In this document: in pieces, positions 17,780 through 27,068 of the stretch
Layout: each line of letters opens with the position of its first letter
Position numbering within the stretch: the first letter of the stretch is position 1
Source: Anaerocolumna jejuensis DSM 15929
GTDB taxonomy: Bacteria; Bacillota; Clostridia; Lachnospirales; Lachnospiraceae
Assembly (NCBI RefSeq): GCF_900142215.1
Contig: NZ_FRAC01000011.1
Span: 62,001-126,000, forward strand
DNA length: 64,000 nucleotides
Direction: 5' to 3'
Position numbers and translations under genes: made by a program
Notes under the pieces: generated by a model
Told to the model about the DNA's origin: nothing
Databases searched by the model: none
Seen by the model: the letters and a program-made list of their open reading frames with translations, nothing else

Positions 17780-18268
17780 TTAGATAATAGAAACCACCGT
17801 ATTATTTATCAGAGATTTCTTCACATCAATAACCTTCTGGTTACTGCTGCCCCTCCAATAAAGCTTCGTATCCTTTAGTGCTTCTATAAATCTTCCATCC
17901 ACCAAAACATCCAGCTCCTTTATAAAGGGCAGGTATTTTACCTCTTCCCAGGAAAAGCCCGTGTACAGCCAGATAGTCTTTTCCGGGAATTTGGCACGGA
18001 TTTCTGTGACTAAGCCTTCCACATCCTTTCTGTTTACAGGGTGCAGGGGATCTCCGCCGGAAAGGGTAATGCCTTCTATGTAGGACTTATTTAATTCGTC
18101 AAAAATTTCTTCCTTGGCGGTCTCATCAAAGGGCAGTCCTCCGTTGATGTCCCAGGTTACGGGATTCTGGCAGCCCTTACAGCCATGATTGCAGCCGGCT
18201 ACCCATAATACTACCCGAAGGCCGGTACCGTTAAGCATATCGTCTTTGGTTATATTGTGATAGCGCAT
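17780..18268 (-). CDS. nrdG: Anaerobic ribonucleotide reductase activating protein
   Basis: A 162-aa radical SAM enzyme that installs the glycyl radical on NrdD. It has the CNHGCKGC cluster motif (CxxxCxxC) and TLSGGDPLHP. The start ATG shares one base with the nrdD stop (TAATG), so translation is probably coupled. A longer in-frame extension overlaps nrdD and is rejected. Confidence 0.95.
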   Translation of the reverse strand: MRYHNITKDDMLNGTGLRVVLWVAGCNHGCKGCQNPVTWDINGGLPFDETAKEEIFDELNKSYIEGITLSGGDPLHPVNRKDVEGLVTEIRAKFPEKTIWLYTGFSWEEVKYLPFIKELDVLVDGRFIEALKDTKLYWRGSSNQKVIDVKKSLINNTVVSII

Positions 18269-20388
18269 TACATGCTTTTCCTTTCCTTGATTTCTGCCAT
18301 TTTTGCCGCATTGAGGCGGGTATCTCCCTTTACTCTGGAATAGGAAAGGTATCCGTTCATACGGTCGATTTTTGTTAAGTTGGAGCTGCCGCATTTCGGG
18401 CATACGTCCATCTCAAGCTCCTGATGGCCGCAGTCGTCACAGTAAGCTAAGGAAAGGTTGACGCCTTCATAAAAGCCCATCTCCATGGCTCGTCTCACCA
18501 GAGCCTTAATGGCATTGAGATTGTAATCGATGGGGTATTTAACATATTGTATCTTTCCGCCGTTTGAAAGGTCCCAGAAGCGGTGTTCCAAATCCTGCTT
18601 CTTTGTAGGAGTAAGGTCTTCCGAAACATGGCAGTGGAAGCTGTTGCTTACATATTCCCTGTCGGAAACGTTCTCAATAATTCCGTATTTCTTGCGGAAC
18701 TGCTGAACCTGAAGGCCGCATAAGCTTTCTGCAGGGGTGCCGTAGATGGCATACAAGCGGTGGTCCTCCTCCTTGAACTGGTTAATCTTTTCGTTGATAT
18801 AGGTTAACACTTCAATGGCAAAGGTACCATCCTCAGCCAGGGATTTTTTGTTGTACAGCTGCTGCAATTCATTTAAGGCAGTAATACCAAAGGAAGCAGT
18901 TGCTGATTCCAGCAAGGGCTTAATCTTATCGTGTATTCCCAAATGTCCGCCATAAAAACCTCCCTCACAGTAGGCAAGGGGATTGGTAGAAGCACGCAGT
19001 TCGCCCAGGTAATCATAGGTGCGGATGTGAAGCTTACGGATCAGGCCCATATAATAATCCAGAACCTCATAAAAATCCTTGCTTTCCTGTCTGGCCTTTG
19101 CAAGAATCATAGGCAGATGAAGGCTTACGGCACCGATATTAAAGCGTCCGGTAAAGACGGGGATATCCTCCTCACTGGCAGGATACATGCCCCCCTCCCT
19201 GTACCAGGGGGAAAGGAAAGCGCGGCAGCCCATGGGGCTTATTATCTGGCCGTATTCTTTATATATGCCTGAGACATAGCCTTCCCCGGTAAGACTTAAC
19301 CAGTCGGGGTACATGGTTTTACTGGAGCAGCGGATTCCGGCTTCAAAGACCTCTTCCAGCTCACAGCCCTCTCCATGGAGGTTCTCATCATAGAGAAATA
19401 CAATCTTGGGAAAGAGTACCGGTTTCTTGCATTCTTTTTTGCCCTGTCCTTTTCTGCGGACATCTAAGAGAGCAATGGAGCCCATCCTGGCAAAGCGGCC
19501 TCTTCCGGTTCCGGCACTAACGGTAATAAAAGGATAGTCGCCACGGCTTGAAGCAACGGTGTTAAATTTATATTCCCAGCCCTGAAAGCCCTGCTCAAAG
19601 TCTATCTTCACATCCTTAAGAGCTTCTTCCTCTGCCTTTTCGGAAGGAATTCCAAGAGAAAGGTATTTTTCATATAAGAGCTTGTAGGATTTTTCTGCAT
19701 AGGGCTCTAACAATAAATCCACACTGGGAACGGTAAAACCGCCGTATTGCTGGCTGGCGGCACTAAGAACAATATCGCCGATAACATCAAAGGCTACATT
19801 TAAGGTCTTAGGCTCGTTATACCAGAGGTTGCCCATCTCAAAGCCGCCTTCCAGCACACTTTTTACATCAAAAAGGCAGCAGTTCATGGTGTCCCTTCTG
19901 GCTGACATGTCGTGAATGTAGATATAACCGTCCCTGGCAGCCTGTAATTCCTCTGTGGTGAGAAAGAATTTCTGGTAAAGCTCCTTATTCAGCTGGTTAA
20001 AGATAAGGCTTCTCTTTGTAGATACCAGAGCACTGTCGGTGTTGCTGTTCTCCTTGTCCCCAATATACATAATGGACTGGCTCTTTTTATAAACCTCATC
20101 CAGCATATGTACGAAATCCTGTTTATAATTGCGGTAATCACGGTAGCTCTTGGCAACCAGCGGGCTGGTCTGCTCTAAGGCACCTTCTACGATATTATGC
20201 ATTTCACGGATATAGATTTCTTCCTTGTTCATGGAAAGAACCTTATCCTCCACAAATTTACAGATAAAATCGTGCTCCTCATTTGTAAACTGAATCAGAG
20301 CACGCTGTGCAGATTTATCTACTGCCTGTATGACCTTTTGTACATTAAATTCTTCCTTTGTATTATCCTTTTTTACTACTCTTATCAT
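18268..20388 (-). CDS. nrdD: Anaerobic ribonucleoside-triphosphate reductase
   Basis: Class III ribonucleotide reductase, 706 aa, reduces NTPs to dNTPs without oxygen. It has an N-terminal ATP-cone (IRVVKKDNTKEEFNVQKV), the catalytic barrel, a zinc site near the C-terminus (CDDCGHQ and CPKCGSSN) and the glycyl-radical loop RMNGYLSYSR. The C-terminus is a little longer than the usual form. It forms an operon with nrdG. Candidate NrdR boxes overlap its promoter. Confidence 0.95.
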   Translation of the reverse strand: MIRVVKKDNTKEEFNVQKVIQAVDKSAQRALIQFTNEEHDFICKFVEDKVLSMNKEEIYIREMHNIVEGALEQTSPLVAKSYRDYRNYKQDFVHMLDEVYKKSQSIMYIGDKENSNTDSALVSTKRSLIFNQLNKELYQKFFLTTEELQAARDGYIYIHDMSARRDTMNCCLFDVKSVLEGGFEMGNLWYNEPKTLNVAFDVIGDIVLSAASQQYGGFTVPSVDLLLEPYAEKSYKLLYEKYLSLGIPSEKAEEEALKDVKIDFEQGFQGWEYKFNTVASSRGDYPFITVSAGTGRGRFARMGSIALLDVRRKGQGKKECKKPVLFPKIVFLYDENLHGEGCELEEVFEAGIRCSSKTMYPDWLSLTGEGYVSGIYKEYGQIISPMGCRAFLSPWYREGGMYPASEEDIPVFTGRFNIGAVSLHLPMILAKARQESKDFYEVLDYYMGLIRKLHIRTYDYLGELRASTNPLAYCEGGFYGGHLGIHDKIKPLLESATASFGITALNELQQLYNKKSLAEDGTFAIEVLTYINEKINQFKEEDHRLYAIYGTPAESLCGLQVQQFRKKYGIIENVSDREYVSNSFHCHVSEDLTPTKKQDLEHRFWDLSNGGKIQYVKYPIDYNLNAIKALVRRAMEMGFYEGVNLSLAYCDDCGHQELEMDVCPKCGSSNLTKIDRMNGYLSYSRVKGDTRLNAAKMAEIKERKSM

Positions 20389-20429
20389 TGGACATTAAAA
20401 CCTTCTTTGCTTTATATTTACTGGGAAAC

Positions 20430-20476
20430 GACCCATATCGTGTATTATTATAACACATTGATACAATATATAGTAG
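20430..20476 (-). promoter_or_regulatory. nrdDG promoter region with candidate NrdR boxes
   Basis: A TATAAT -10 box lies at 20447-20452 on the minus strand. At 20461-20476 the core CAATATATAGT matches the NrdR box consensus (acaCwAtATaTwGtgt). A poorer match occurs at 20430-20445, 31 bp away, which is the usual spacing of paired NrdR boxes. The second box is degenerate. Confidence 0.4.
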
Positions 20477-20737
20477 ATGTAAAATGAAAAAAATAAAAAA
20501 AGTTATTGGGATTTTTCACTAAAAAGTCTCCTGATGCGTTCAGACCGGGGGATGGCGGCCGGTGCTGTTATGCTGGAATAAGGGTTTGGCGTTCTTAATT
20601 AGTACTTTCCAATTTAGATGGTTTATGATATCCTTGTATAGCAAAGAGTTTGATTGAAATACCTGATTATTGCAATTCAGGGGATACAGAACGGGATACT
20701 CTCGTAACCCGGCAGGAATAGAAGGAGCAATAATAGA

Positions 20738-22567
20738 ATGAATTTGCTGAATGTAGAAAAGATGAGCAAAAGCTTTACAGATAAAGTACTATTTGACAAG
20801 GTCTCTCTGGGAATCAGCGATGGAGATAAAATCGGAGTTATCGGTATAAACGGTACGGGAAAATCAACCCTTTTAAAAATAATAGCGGGCCTTGAGGAGC
20901 CGGATGAAGGCGGGGTGGTAAAGGGAAAGAATATCCGAGTGGAATATCTTCCCCAAATTCCCGAGTTCGATGAAAGCCTGAATATCCTGGAAAATGTAGT
21001 GAAGGATAAAAAAGCCCGGGAAGAATACCGGGATTTGGAAGGGGAAGCCAGGGCCATGCTTCTAAAGCTCTCCATTTCCGACGTTACAGGAAGCACCGCT
21101 GCCTTGTCGGGAGGCCAGAAGAAGAGGGTGGCATTAGTCAGAACCCTTCTTACACCGGCAGAGATTTTGATACTGGATGAGCCTACCAACCACCTGGATG
21201 ATGCCATGGCTGAGTGGCTGGAGGATTATTTGAGGAAATACCAGGGAGCCTTTTTAATGGTAACCCATGACAGGTACTTCCTTGATAAGGTAACCAATAA
21301 GATAATAGAGATTGATAAGGGTTCTCTTTATACCTATGCTGCCAATTATACAAAGTTCTTAGAGCTTAAGGCAGCCAGAGAGGATATGGAAGCAGCTACG
21401 GAGAGAAAGAAGAAGAGTCTGTACCGCATGGACCTGGAGTGGATGCTGCGGGGGGCAAGAGCCCGGTCTACCAAGCAGAAGGCCCATATTATGCGCTTTG
21501 AGGAGCTTAAGAACCGCAAGGTGATAGAAGAGGATAAGGCAGTGGAAATCAATGCCCTTTCTTCAAGACTTGGTAAGAAGACCATTGAAATCAACGAAAT
21601 TTCAAAATCCTATGGTGATAAGCTACTTTTCAAGGATTTCAGCTATATCATGCTGAAAGGCGACAGGCTTGGGATTGTCGGTCCTAACGGAAGCGGTAAG
21701 TCAACTCTCCTTAAAATCATCACAGGAATCCTGAAACCGGACGTAGGCTCGGTTGTTACCGGAGAAACAGTTAAGATTGGCTACTTTTCTCAGGAAAATG
21801 AATACATGGATCAAAACCTCAAGGTGATTGATTACATCAGGAATGTGGCAGAATATATAGAGACCGCAGATGGAACAACTACGGCATCCCAGATGCTTGA
21901 AAGGTTTCTGTTTTCGGGAAGCCTCCAGTATTCCCTTATCTCAAAGCTTTCAGGCGGAGAGCGAAGAAGGCTTTATCTGCTTAAGGTTCTTATGGAAGCG
22001 CCCAATGTCCTGATACTGGATGAGCCCACTAATGACTTGGATATTACCACTCTTACAATCCTGGAGGATTATCTGGATACCTACGATGGAATTGTACTGG
22101 CAGTATCCCATGACAGATTTTTCCTGGACAGAATAGCGGACAGAATCTTTGCCTTTGAAGCAGGCGGTGTAATCAGGCAGTATGAGGGCGGCTTTACGGA
22201 TTATAAGGAAAAGGTTCTGGAAGAAAGAACGGCAGAGGATAAAACTCTGTCAGAAAATAAAGGTTCCATAAAAAATACAGAAGCATCCGATGCCTATAAG
22301 GCAAAGCCGAAGGAAGCAAAGTTAAAGCTGTCCTATAAAGAACAGAGAGAATACGATACCATAGAAACTGAAATCGCCTCTTTGGAAGAGCGTCTTGCAG
22401 ACCTTGAGGGTGAAATAGAGACAGCGTCTGCCGATTATACAAAGCTGAATACTCTTATGGCAGAAAAGGAACAGCTGGAGAAGAGCTTAGAGGAAAAAAT
22501 GGAAAGATGGATGTATTTGACAGAGCTTGTGGGAGCAATACAGGAACAAAAAGATGGCATGAAATGA
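20738..22567 (+). CDS. ABC-F family ATPase, Uup type
   Basis: A 609-aa soluble protein with two ABC ATPase domains and no membrane segments. Walker A motifs GINGTGKST and GPNGSGKST, signatures LSGGQKKR and LSGGERRR, and Walker B LILDEPTN twice are visible. The C-terminal region (about residues 520-605) is charged and predicted coiled coil, the mark of the Uup subgroup, which acts on ribosomes or branched DNA. The linker is not of the long type typical of antibiotic-resistance ABC-F proteins. Start follows AGAAGGAG; yqeY follows at 40 bp. Confidence 0.9.
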   Translation: MNLLNVEKMSKSFTDKVLFDKVSLGISDGDKIGVIGINGTGKSTLLKIIAGLEEPDEGGVVKGKNIRVEYLPQIPEFDESLNILENVVKDKKAREEYRDLEGEARAMLLKLSISDVTGSTAALSGGQKKRVALVRTLLTPAEILILDEPTNHLDDAMAEWLEDYLRKYQGAFLMVTHDRYFLDKVTNKIIEIDKGSLYTYAANYTKFLELKAAREDMEAATERKKKSLYRMDLEWMLRGARARSTKQKAHIMRFEELKNRKVIEEDKAVEINALSSRLGKKTIEINEISKSYGDKLLFKDFSYIMLKGDRLGIVGPNGSGKSTLLKIITGILKPDVGSVVTGETVKIGYFSQENEYMDQNLKVIDYIRNVAEYIETADGTTTASQMLERFLFSGSLQYSLISKLSGGERRRLYLLKVLMEAPNVLILDEPTNDLDITTLTILEDYLDTYDGIVLAVSHDRFFLDRIADRIFAFEAGGVIRQYEGGFTDYKEKVLEERTAEDKTLSENKGSIKNTEASDAYKAKPKEAKLKLSYKEQREYDTIETEIASLEERLADLEGEIETASADYTKLNTLMAEKEQLEKSLEEKMERWMYLTELVGAIQEQKDGMK

Positions 22568-22607
22568 AAAGAATTACTATAAAAATTAATAAAAGGAGGA
22601 ATTATAA

Positions 22608-23057
22608 ATGACAAAGATTGAAGTAGTAAGAGCAGAAATGGTCAAGGCGATGAAGGCAGGAGACAAGGGAAGAAAGGATGCATTATCCGCACTTCTTACA
22701 GCCCTAAAAAATGTGGCAATAGATAAAAGAGCGGATTTAACAGAAGAGGAAGAAAATGCTGTAGTGTTAAAGGAAATGAAGCAGCTGAAGGAAACCCTGG
22801 AATCTGCTCCCTCCGACCGTAAGGACATTATTGATGAATGCAATCAGAGGCTCTCTGTTTTAGGTGAATTTGCACCAGTTTTCTTAAGCGAAGAGGAGAT
22901 AAAGCAGGAAATACAAAGTGTCCTTTCAGGGCTTGGAATTACATCCCCTACGGCAAAGGACAAAGGAAAGATAATGAAGGAATTGATGCCGAGAGTAAAG
23001 GGCAAGGCAGACGGCAAACTGGTAAATGACCTGGTAGCAGCGGTATTCACAGAATAA
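22608..23057 (+). CDS. GatB/YqeY domain protein
   Basis: A 149-aa YqeY-family protein, related to the tRNA-binding tail domain of GatB. Motifs include EMVKAMKAGDKGRKDALS and a C-terminal KGKADGKLVNDLVAAVF. The role may be in tRNA-dependent amidation or tRNA handling. A strong AAAGGAGG site precedes it and it probably shares a transcript with the ABC-F gene. Confidence 0.92.
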   Translation: MTKIEVVRAEMVKAMKAGDKGRKDALSALLTALKNVAIDKRADLTEEEENAVVLKEMKQLKETLESAPSDRKDIIDECNQRLSVLGEFAPVFLSEEEIKQEIQSVLSGLGITSPTAKDKGKIMKELMPRVKGKADGKLVNDLVAAVFTE

Positions 23058-23061
23058 CTGT

Positions 23062-23442
23062 ATGAAGAATAATACAAATACAATAACAGCTGATGATAAC
23101 ATTGTTATAAGCCATTTGACAGGGCATCTAACGATTGGGGATGTTGATACCTGGTATGAAGAATTTGAAAAGGTGTGTTTTGGATTTATTGACAGTGGAA
23201 GACCCTTCCGTTTGTTAATGAATAGAAATCCTTATACGGTTAGTGATATCCATGTTCGTCCATATTGGAGACAAAAGTTCTTTAATGAAAAAATTACATC
23301 ATCATATGAAGCATTTGCGTTAGTTCTTAGCGATGCTGAAATAGTAAAGGCATATAAAGAAAATAATCAATATGATTATGTGGACTTTTTTCTGGATTAT
23401 GATAAAGCTTATGTATGGCTAAAAAATTTTAAAAGGAAGTAA
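23062..23442 (+). CDS. Conserved small protein, possible STAS/SpoIIAA-like fold
   Basis: A 126-aa protein starting 4 bp after yqeY with only a weak ribosome-binding site, so its translation may be coupled. The order of strands and helices, with DKAYVWLKNF near the C-terminus, resembles the SpoIIAA-like/STAS-like proteins in which a sequence of the kind 'F.D...A..WL' ends the domain. This is a structural impression, not a motif match. AT-content is higher than in yqeY. Confidence 0.5.
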   Translation: MKNNTNTITADDNIVISHLTGHLTIGDVDTWYEEFEKVCFGFIDSGRPFRLLMNRNPYTVSDIHVRPYWRQKFFNEKITSSYEAFALVLSDAEIVKAYKENNQYDYVDFFLDYDKAYVWLKNFKRK

Positions 23443-23459
23443 AGAGATCTCTAATTCGT

Positions 23460-23570
23460 AACCAAGGGGTTGTTGCAAAATAGAAAAGTTTATACCAGAT
23501 ACCACGCATAAACTCGTTTATGTATACAATAGCCGGTATTGATTGTTCTTTTTGCAATAGCCCCTTGGTT
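23460..23570. repeat. Long imperfect inverted repeat, MITE-like or terminator
   Basis: The 111-bp element begins AACCAAGGGG and ends CCCCTTGGTT, with TTGCAAAA/TTTTGCAA extending both arms. Inside is a second palindrome CATAAAC-TC-GTTTATG (within 23507-23523). It lies between convergent genes, so it may also end transcription. Confidence 0.65.
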
Positions 23571-23599
23571 CGGCATAAACATTCTCCACCGATTCTGTT

Positions 23600-24388
23600 T
23601 TATATTCTTAATAGTTTAGCTATATTTTCACCTAAAACTGCATTTGCTACAGCTGGAGTTTTAGCAAGTTGAAGTATAGCATTTTTAGATGCTTGTAAAT
23701 CTCCAAATGGTCTATCTACTCCAAATAAACATTTATCCGGCACTTCATTTATGATACTTCCAAGAACAAATGTAGAATAATAGGCAGATGTATCCAGATA
23801 TAAATTAGGTATTTCTTTTACAAGTTCTACGGTTTCAATCCAATTACTGCCTCCTAAATGCCCTAAAATAACTGGGGTTTGAGAATAAATTCTTGCAAGC
23901 TCTGAAATTTCTTTTATATCCTGAAAAGTAAGTGGAAAAAAAGCATGTATCCAAATGGGAAGGTTATGAAACTCTTGTGATGCATAAAAAATGTTTTTCA
24001 AAAGATGTATTTGCCCATTTCCAAGAGTAAATTCACCCATTCCGGATAAACAGTTTTTTTCAATCACTTCGTTTACATATTGAAGAGTGGCATCCAATTC
24101 AAGACCAGCTGGAATTGCTCCAAAGCCTATATATCGATTAGGGTATTGTTTAATCACCTCCATAAGTTCCTGATTCGCTTTTTTACGTATCTCTACCATC
24201 GATCCCTTTTTTCCTGCCAATAAATCATGTAAAAACTCCATAGATGCTTTGACTTCAGTAAAATTATTAGATGTTTCAGGGTGAAAAGTAGTGGAGAACA
24301 GAATTGTTTTATCAACTCCCGCCTCATCCATATCTTTTATATGCTCCTGAATTGGTAAGGTAACATGTGAATGCCCATCAATAATCAT
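23600..24388 (-). CDS. Amidohydrolase-2 family protein
   Basis: A 262-aa TIM-barrel metal-dependent hydrolase. It opens with IIDGHSHV (metal-binding HxH), has IWIHAFFP and VILGHLGGSN (further His ligands) and a final YLDTSAYY...FGVDRPFG, where the Asp of GVDRPFG is the likely catalytic acid. Substrate unknown; relatives decarboxylate or hydrolyse aromatic or cyclic compounds. Divergent from an HxlR regulator across 118 bp, which suggests a small inducible unit. Start follows GAAAGGAAA. Confidence 0.8.
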   Translation of the reverse strand: MIIDGHSHVTLPIQEHIKDMDEAGVDKTILFSTTFHPETSNNFTEVKASMEFLHDLLAGKKGSMVEIRKKANQELMEVIKQYPNRYIGFGAIPAGLELDATLQYVNEVIEKNCLSGMGEFTLGNGQIHLLKNIFYASQEFHNLPIWIHAFFPLTFQDIKEISELARIYSQTPVILGHLGGSNWIETVELVKEIPNLYLDTSAYYSTFVLGSIINEVPDKCLFGVDRPFGDLQASKNAILQLAKTPAVANAVLGENIAKLLRI

Positions 24389-24506
24389 AAATATTTCCTT
24401 TCTTCAATGTATTGAATAATAATTTATCTTCTATTATAATAAGTTTTAACGAGAAAGGAAGTATGCACTTTTTTGTAGTATACTTACGAAAAGGAGAGCT
24501 AAAGTC

Positions 24507-24836
24507 GTGCAAGAAAAAATGTGTTTTGTCAGTAATAAAGAACCCTTTGAATATACATTGTCAATCATAAGTGGAAAATGGAAATTGAAAATTATTTATC
24601 TCCTTGCTTGCATAACCCCTGTACGATACAATATGCTCAAAAAAGATATAGATGGAATTACTCATAAGATGTTAAGCACGCAGCTGAAAGAACTGGAGCA
24701 AGAGGATATTATTTTGCGCAATGAATATCCTCAGGTTCCACCAAAAGTTGAATACTCCCTCACACCTAAAGGAGAGAGTCTTATACCCATTGTTATGGCA
24801 ATGTGCTCTTGGGGAAAAGAGCATAACCGGAAATAG
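24507..24836 (+). CDS. HxlR-family winged-helix regulator
   Basis: A 109-aa HxlR/DUF24 regulator. The GTG start has AAAGGAG at a good distance. The family core is clear: FEYTLSIISGKWKLKIIYLL, RYNMLKKDIDGITHKMLSTQLKELEQEDII and VEYSLTPKGESL. Some members sense electrophiles through an N-terminal cysteine; Cys6 (MQEKMC) is in that position. It is divergent from the amidohydrolase and probably controls it. Confidence 0.9.
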   Translation: MQEKMCFVSNKEPFEYTLSIISGKWKLKIIYLLACITPVRYNMLKKDIDGITHKMLSTQLKELEQEDIILRNEYPQVPPKVEYSLTPKGESLIPIVMAMCSWGKEHNRK

Positions 24837-24908
24837 CTATTTCGGCTTTTATTCTTAACTAAAAGCAATCTTGCTAATTGACTCAGATACTTACAGGCTA
24901 TATCAAAT

Positions 24909-25532
24909 TTATATAAGAAGGCCTTTGTATAGGGCTTCAATTCCTGCCCTCAGGATTCTTTGCTTATCAACAATATTGTCTTTGAATACGATCCTGTCTA
25001 CAAGTGCAGATATGTAATCGACAATTACAACAGAAAGTGCTTCCATATCTTCACTTTGGAGGTCTTCTTTGTGCTGTACTAATCCATCCAAAGTGGCCAG
25101 CCGCACTTTTTCAGACTGGGCATCCACTAATGCAGCTACTTCAGGCCTTGCATAATACAATACGTTTAGTTCTCTGCTGAAATTTTTTGTGGATTCATGA
25201 AGCACAATAAGATTATCAATGAGATTATACAGCCATTTTTTCTTATCACTCTGATATAACCGGACATTTTCCGCTGTGTTTATATCATCATACACAGACA
25301 GAAAATGTTGATTGTAACGTTCCAGAAGCTCTATTAAAATTGTATCCTTATCAGGAAAATAAAAATATAAATTTCCTATTGATATTTTTGCAGTTTTTGC
25401 AATTTCATTTGTAGTTGTATTATAAAATCCTTTGCTGGAGAAAAGGAACATAGCTACATCTAAAATATCTTCTTTTCTTTGGACACTTCTTTTTTGTTGC
25501 GGGTTCCTGCTTGAAGACTTACCATTATTCAT
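24909..25532 (-). CDS. TetR-family regulator
   Basis: A 207-aa regulator with N-terminal TetR helix-turn-helix (KRSVQRKEDILDVAMFLFSSKG, then TNEIAKTAKISIGNLYFYFPDK) and a variable ligand-binding helical part. It is divergent from a MATE exporter gene, and three copies of one palindrome lie between them. It probably represses both genes and is released by a compound the exporter removes. Start follows GAAAGGAG. Confidence 0.93.
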   Translation of the reverse strand: MNNGKSSSRNPQQKRSVQRKEDILDVAMFLFSSKGFYNTTTNEIAKTAKISIGNLYFYFPDKDTILIELLERYNQHFLSVYDDINTAENVRLYQSDKKKWLYNLIDNLIVLHESTKNFSRELNVLYYARPEVAALVDAQSEKVRLATLDGLVQHKEDLQSEDMEALSVVIVDYISALVDRIVFKDNIVDKQRILRAGIEALYKGLLI

Positions 25533-25552
25533 TATATTTACTCCTTTCGCTT

Positions 25553-25581
25553 ATTATAATCGAAGCATCTAAGGAAGTCAA
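25553..25581 (-). promoter_or_regulatory. SigA-type promoter of TetR gene
   Basis: Minus strand TTGACT (25576-25581), 17-bp spacer, TATAAT (25553-25558). Confidence 0.75.
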
Positions 25582-25587
25582 TTAAAT

Positions 25588-25667
25588 TAGAGCTGTTGCT
25601 CTATTTGATATTGACAGTTTCTTAATTAGAGCATATACTCTAATAATTAAATAGAGTATATGCTCTA
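25588..25667. promoter_or_regulatory. Three TetR operator palindromes
   Basis: TAGAGC-N4-GCTCTA occurs at 25588-25603, TTAGAGCATATACTCTAA at 25626-25643 and TAGAGTATATGCTCTA at 25652-25667. The second overlaps the -10 box of the MATE promoter and the third lies just past its start site, so binding would block transcription. Confidence 0.85.
25611..25639 (+). promoter_or_regulatory. SigA-type promoter of MATE gene
   Basis: TTGACA (25611-25616), exact 17-bp spacer, TATACT (25634-25639), embedded in the TetR operators. Confidence 0.85.
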
Positions 25668-25688
25668 AAATACAAAAAGGAGACTTAT

Positions 25689-27068
25689 ATGGAAAAAGAC
25701 GTACAGCTACAAGCACAATCCATACCAAGATTAATCGTTAGCCTATCAGCCCCTGCTATTCTTTCCCTGCTGGTTAATTCTATTAACATGGCGATTGACA
25801 GGATTTTTGTTGCCAGGGGGGTCGGTACTATGGCTTTATCAGCAGTCACTATATCCCTTGGTGTTTATTTGATCCTGCAGGGATTTTCACTTTTGATTGC
25901 AGCAGGTTCCTCCATCTCCATTGCACTCAGGCTTGGGAAAAATGACAAAGAAGGTGCTGAAAAAATTATAGGAATTTCAATGATGCTTTCTGTTCTCCTG
26001 TCGCTGGCATTAACTGCAGCAGGTTTGGTGTTTCTTAAGCCCCTGCTGACTCTATACGGAGCAAACAGTGAAAATATTGGATTTGCTGTAAAATACTCAA
26101 CCGTCATTGTAGCCGGAGCGGTATTTTTTGTTTTAGCACAAAATACAAACAATCTGCTGAAAGGAATGGGATATGCAAAAAGGGCCTTTGTAAATTTCGT
26201 AATTAGTATAGTTATCAACGCAGTTTTAAACCCAATTTTTATCTTTGTATTTAAAATGGGCATCATAGGCTCCGCCCTTGCCACAGTTATTGGAAATATA
26301 GTTTGTACGGTTCTTGCAATACAGTTTTTGTGTTCTAAGAAGAGTATGGCACAAATGAAAATACAGAACATAGGGCTGAATAGAAGCTTTGTCAAAGAAA
26401 TTACTACTACTGGCATTCCTGCTTGTATTATGCAGTTAGCATTGAGTTTAGTATCTTTGACCTTTAATCATGTGGCTGCTGCCCATGGCGGAAACACTTC
26501 TGTGGCCGCTTATGGCATTATTTACAGTGTTATAATGCTTGTCTATATGCCTATTATGGGGTTAGGCCAAGGAATTCAGCCTATTTTCGGATATAATTAC
26601 AGCTCAGGGAACTATGACCGTGTAAAGCAGACACTGGATTACGCTATGGTTTATGCAACAATTTTCAGTGTTATTTCCTTTGGAATTATTGAGCTGTTCA
26701 GCGGTCAGATTGCTGCTCTGTTTAGCGGCTCCGGCAGCTCTGAACTTATATCCATGGCAAGCCGGGGGATGCGCCTGTTCTGTATAATGCTTCCAGTGGT
26801 AGGTATTCAGATGATTGGAGCAAACTACTTTCAATATATAGGGAAAGTGAAGCAGTCGGTTATTTTGATTGCGTTGCGGCAGTTAATCTTGTTAATTCCA
26901 CTTGTAGTTATACTCCCCAAGTGGTTTCAGTTAACCGGTATTTGGATTGCTACTCCTGTTTCCGACTTTATATCCTTTGTGATTACTGCTGTTTTAGTAT
27001 ATCAGGAAATTAAATTAATCAATCAATTTTCAGCTGGTGACAGCCAAAGTGGTGGAAAAACGGGATAA
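25689..27068 (+). CDS. MATE-family multidrug efflux protein
   Basis: A 459-aa integral membrane protein with about twelve hydrophobic segments in two related halves. The N-terminus (IPRLIVSLSAPAILSLLVNSINMAIDRIFV) and GLGQGIQPIFGYNYSSGNYDRVKQT are typical of MATE exporters, which expel drugs or cationic compounds using Na+ or H+ gradients. Regulated by the divergent TetR protein through three operators. Start follows AAAAGGAG. Confidence 0.92.
   Translation: MEKDVQLQAQSIPRLIVSLSAPAILSLLVNSINMAIDRIFVARGVGTMALSAVTISLGVYLILQGFSLLIAAGSSISIALRLGKNDKEGAEKIIGISMMLSVLLSLALTAAGLVFLKPLLTLYGANSENIGFAVKYSTVIVAGAVFFVLAQNTNNLLKGMGYAKRAFVNFVISIVINAVLNPIFIFVFKMGIIGSALATVIGNIVCTVLAIQFLCSKKSMAQMKIQNIGLNRSFVKEITTTGIPACIMQLALSLVSLTFNHVAAAHGGNTSVAAYGIIYSVIMLVYMPIMGLGQGIQPIFGYNYSSGNYDRVKQTLDYAMVYATIFSVISFGIIELFSGQIAALFSGSGSSELISMASRGMRLFCIMLPVVGIQMIGANYFQYIGKVKQSVILIALRQLILLIPLVVILPKWFQLTGIWIATPVSDFISFVITAVLVYQEIKLINQFSAGDSQSGGKTG

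Noticed and set aside
20441..20457. GTGT-N9-ACAC palindrome upstream of nrdD as NrdR box
   Set aside because: Orientation of the half-sites is opposite to the NrdR consensus (ACAC...GTGT); the better match is at 20461-20476.
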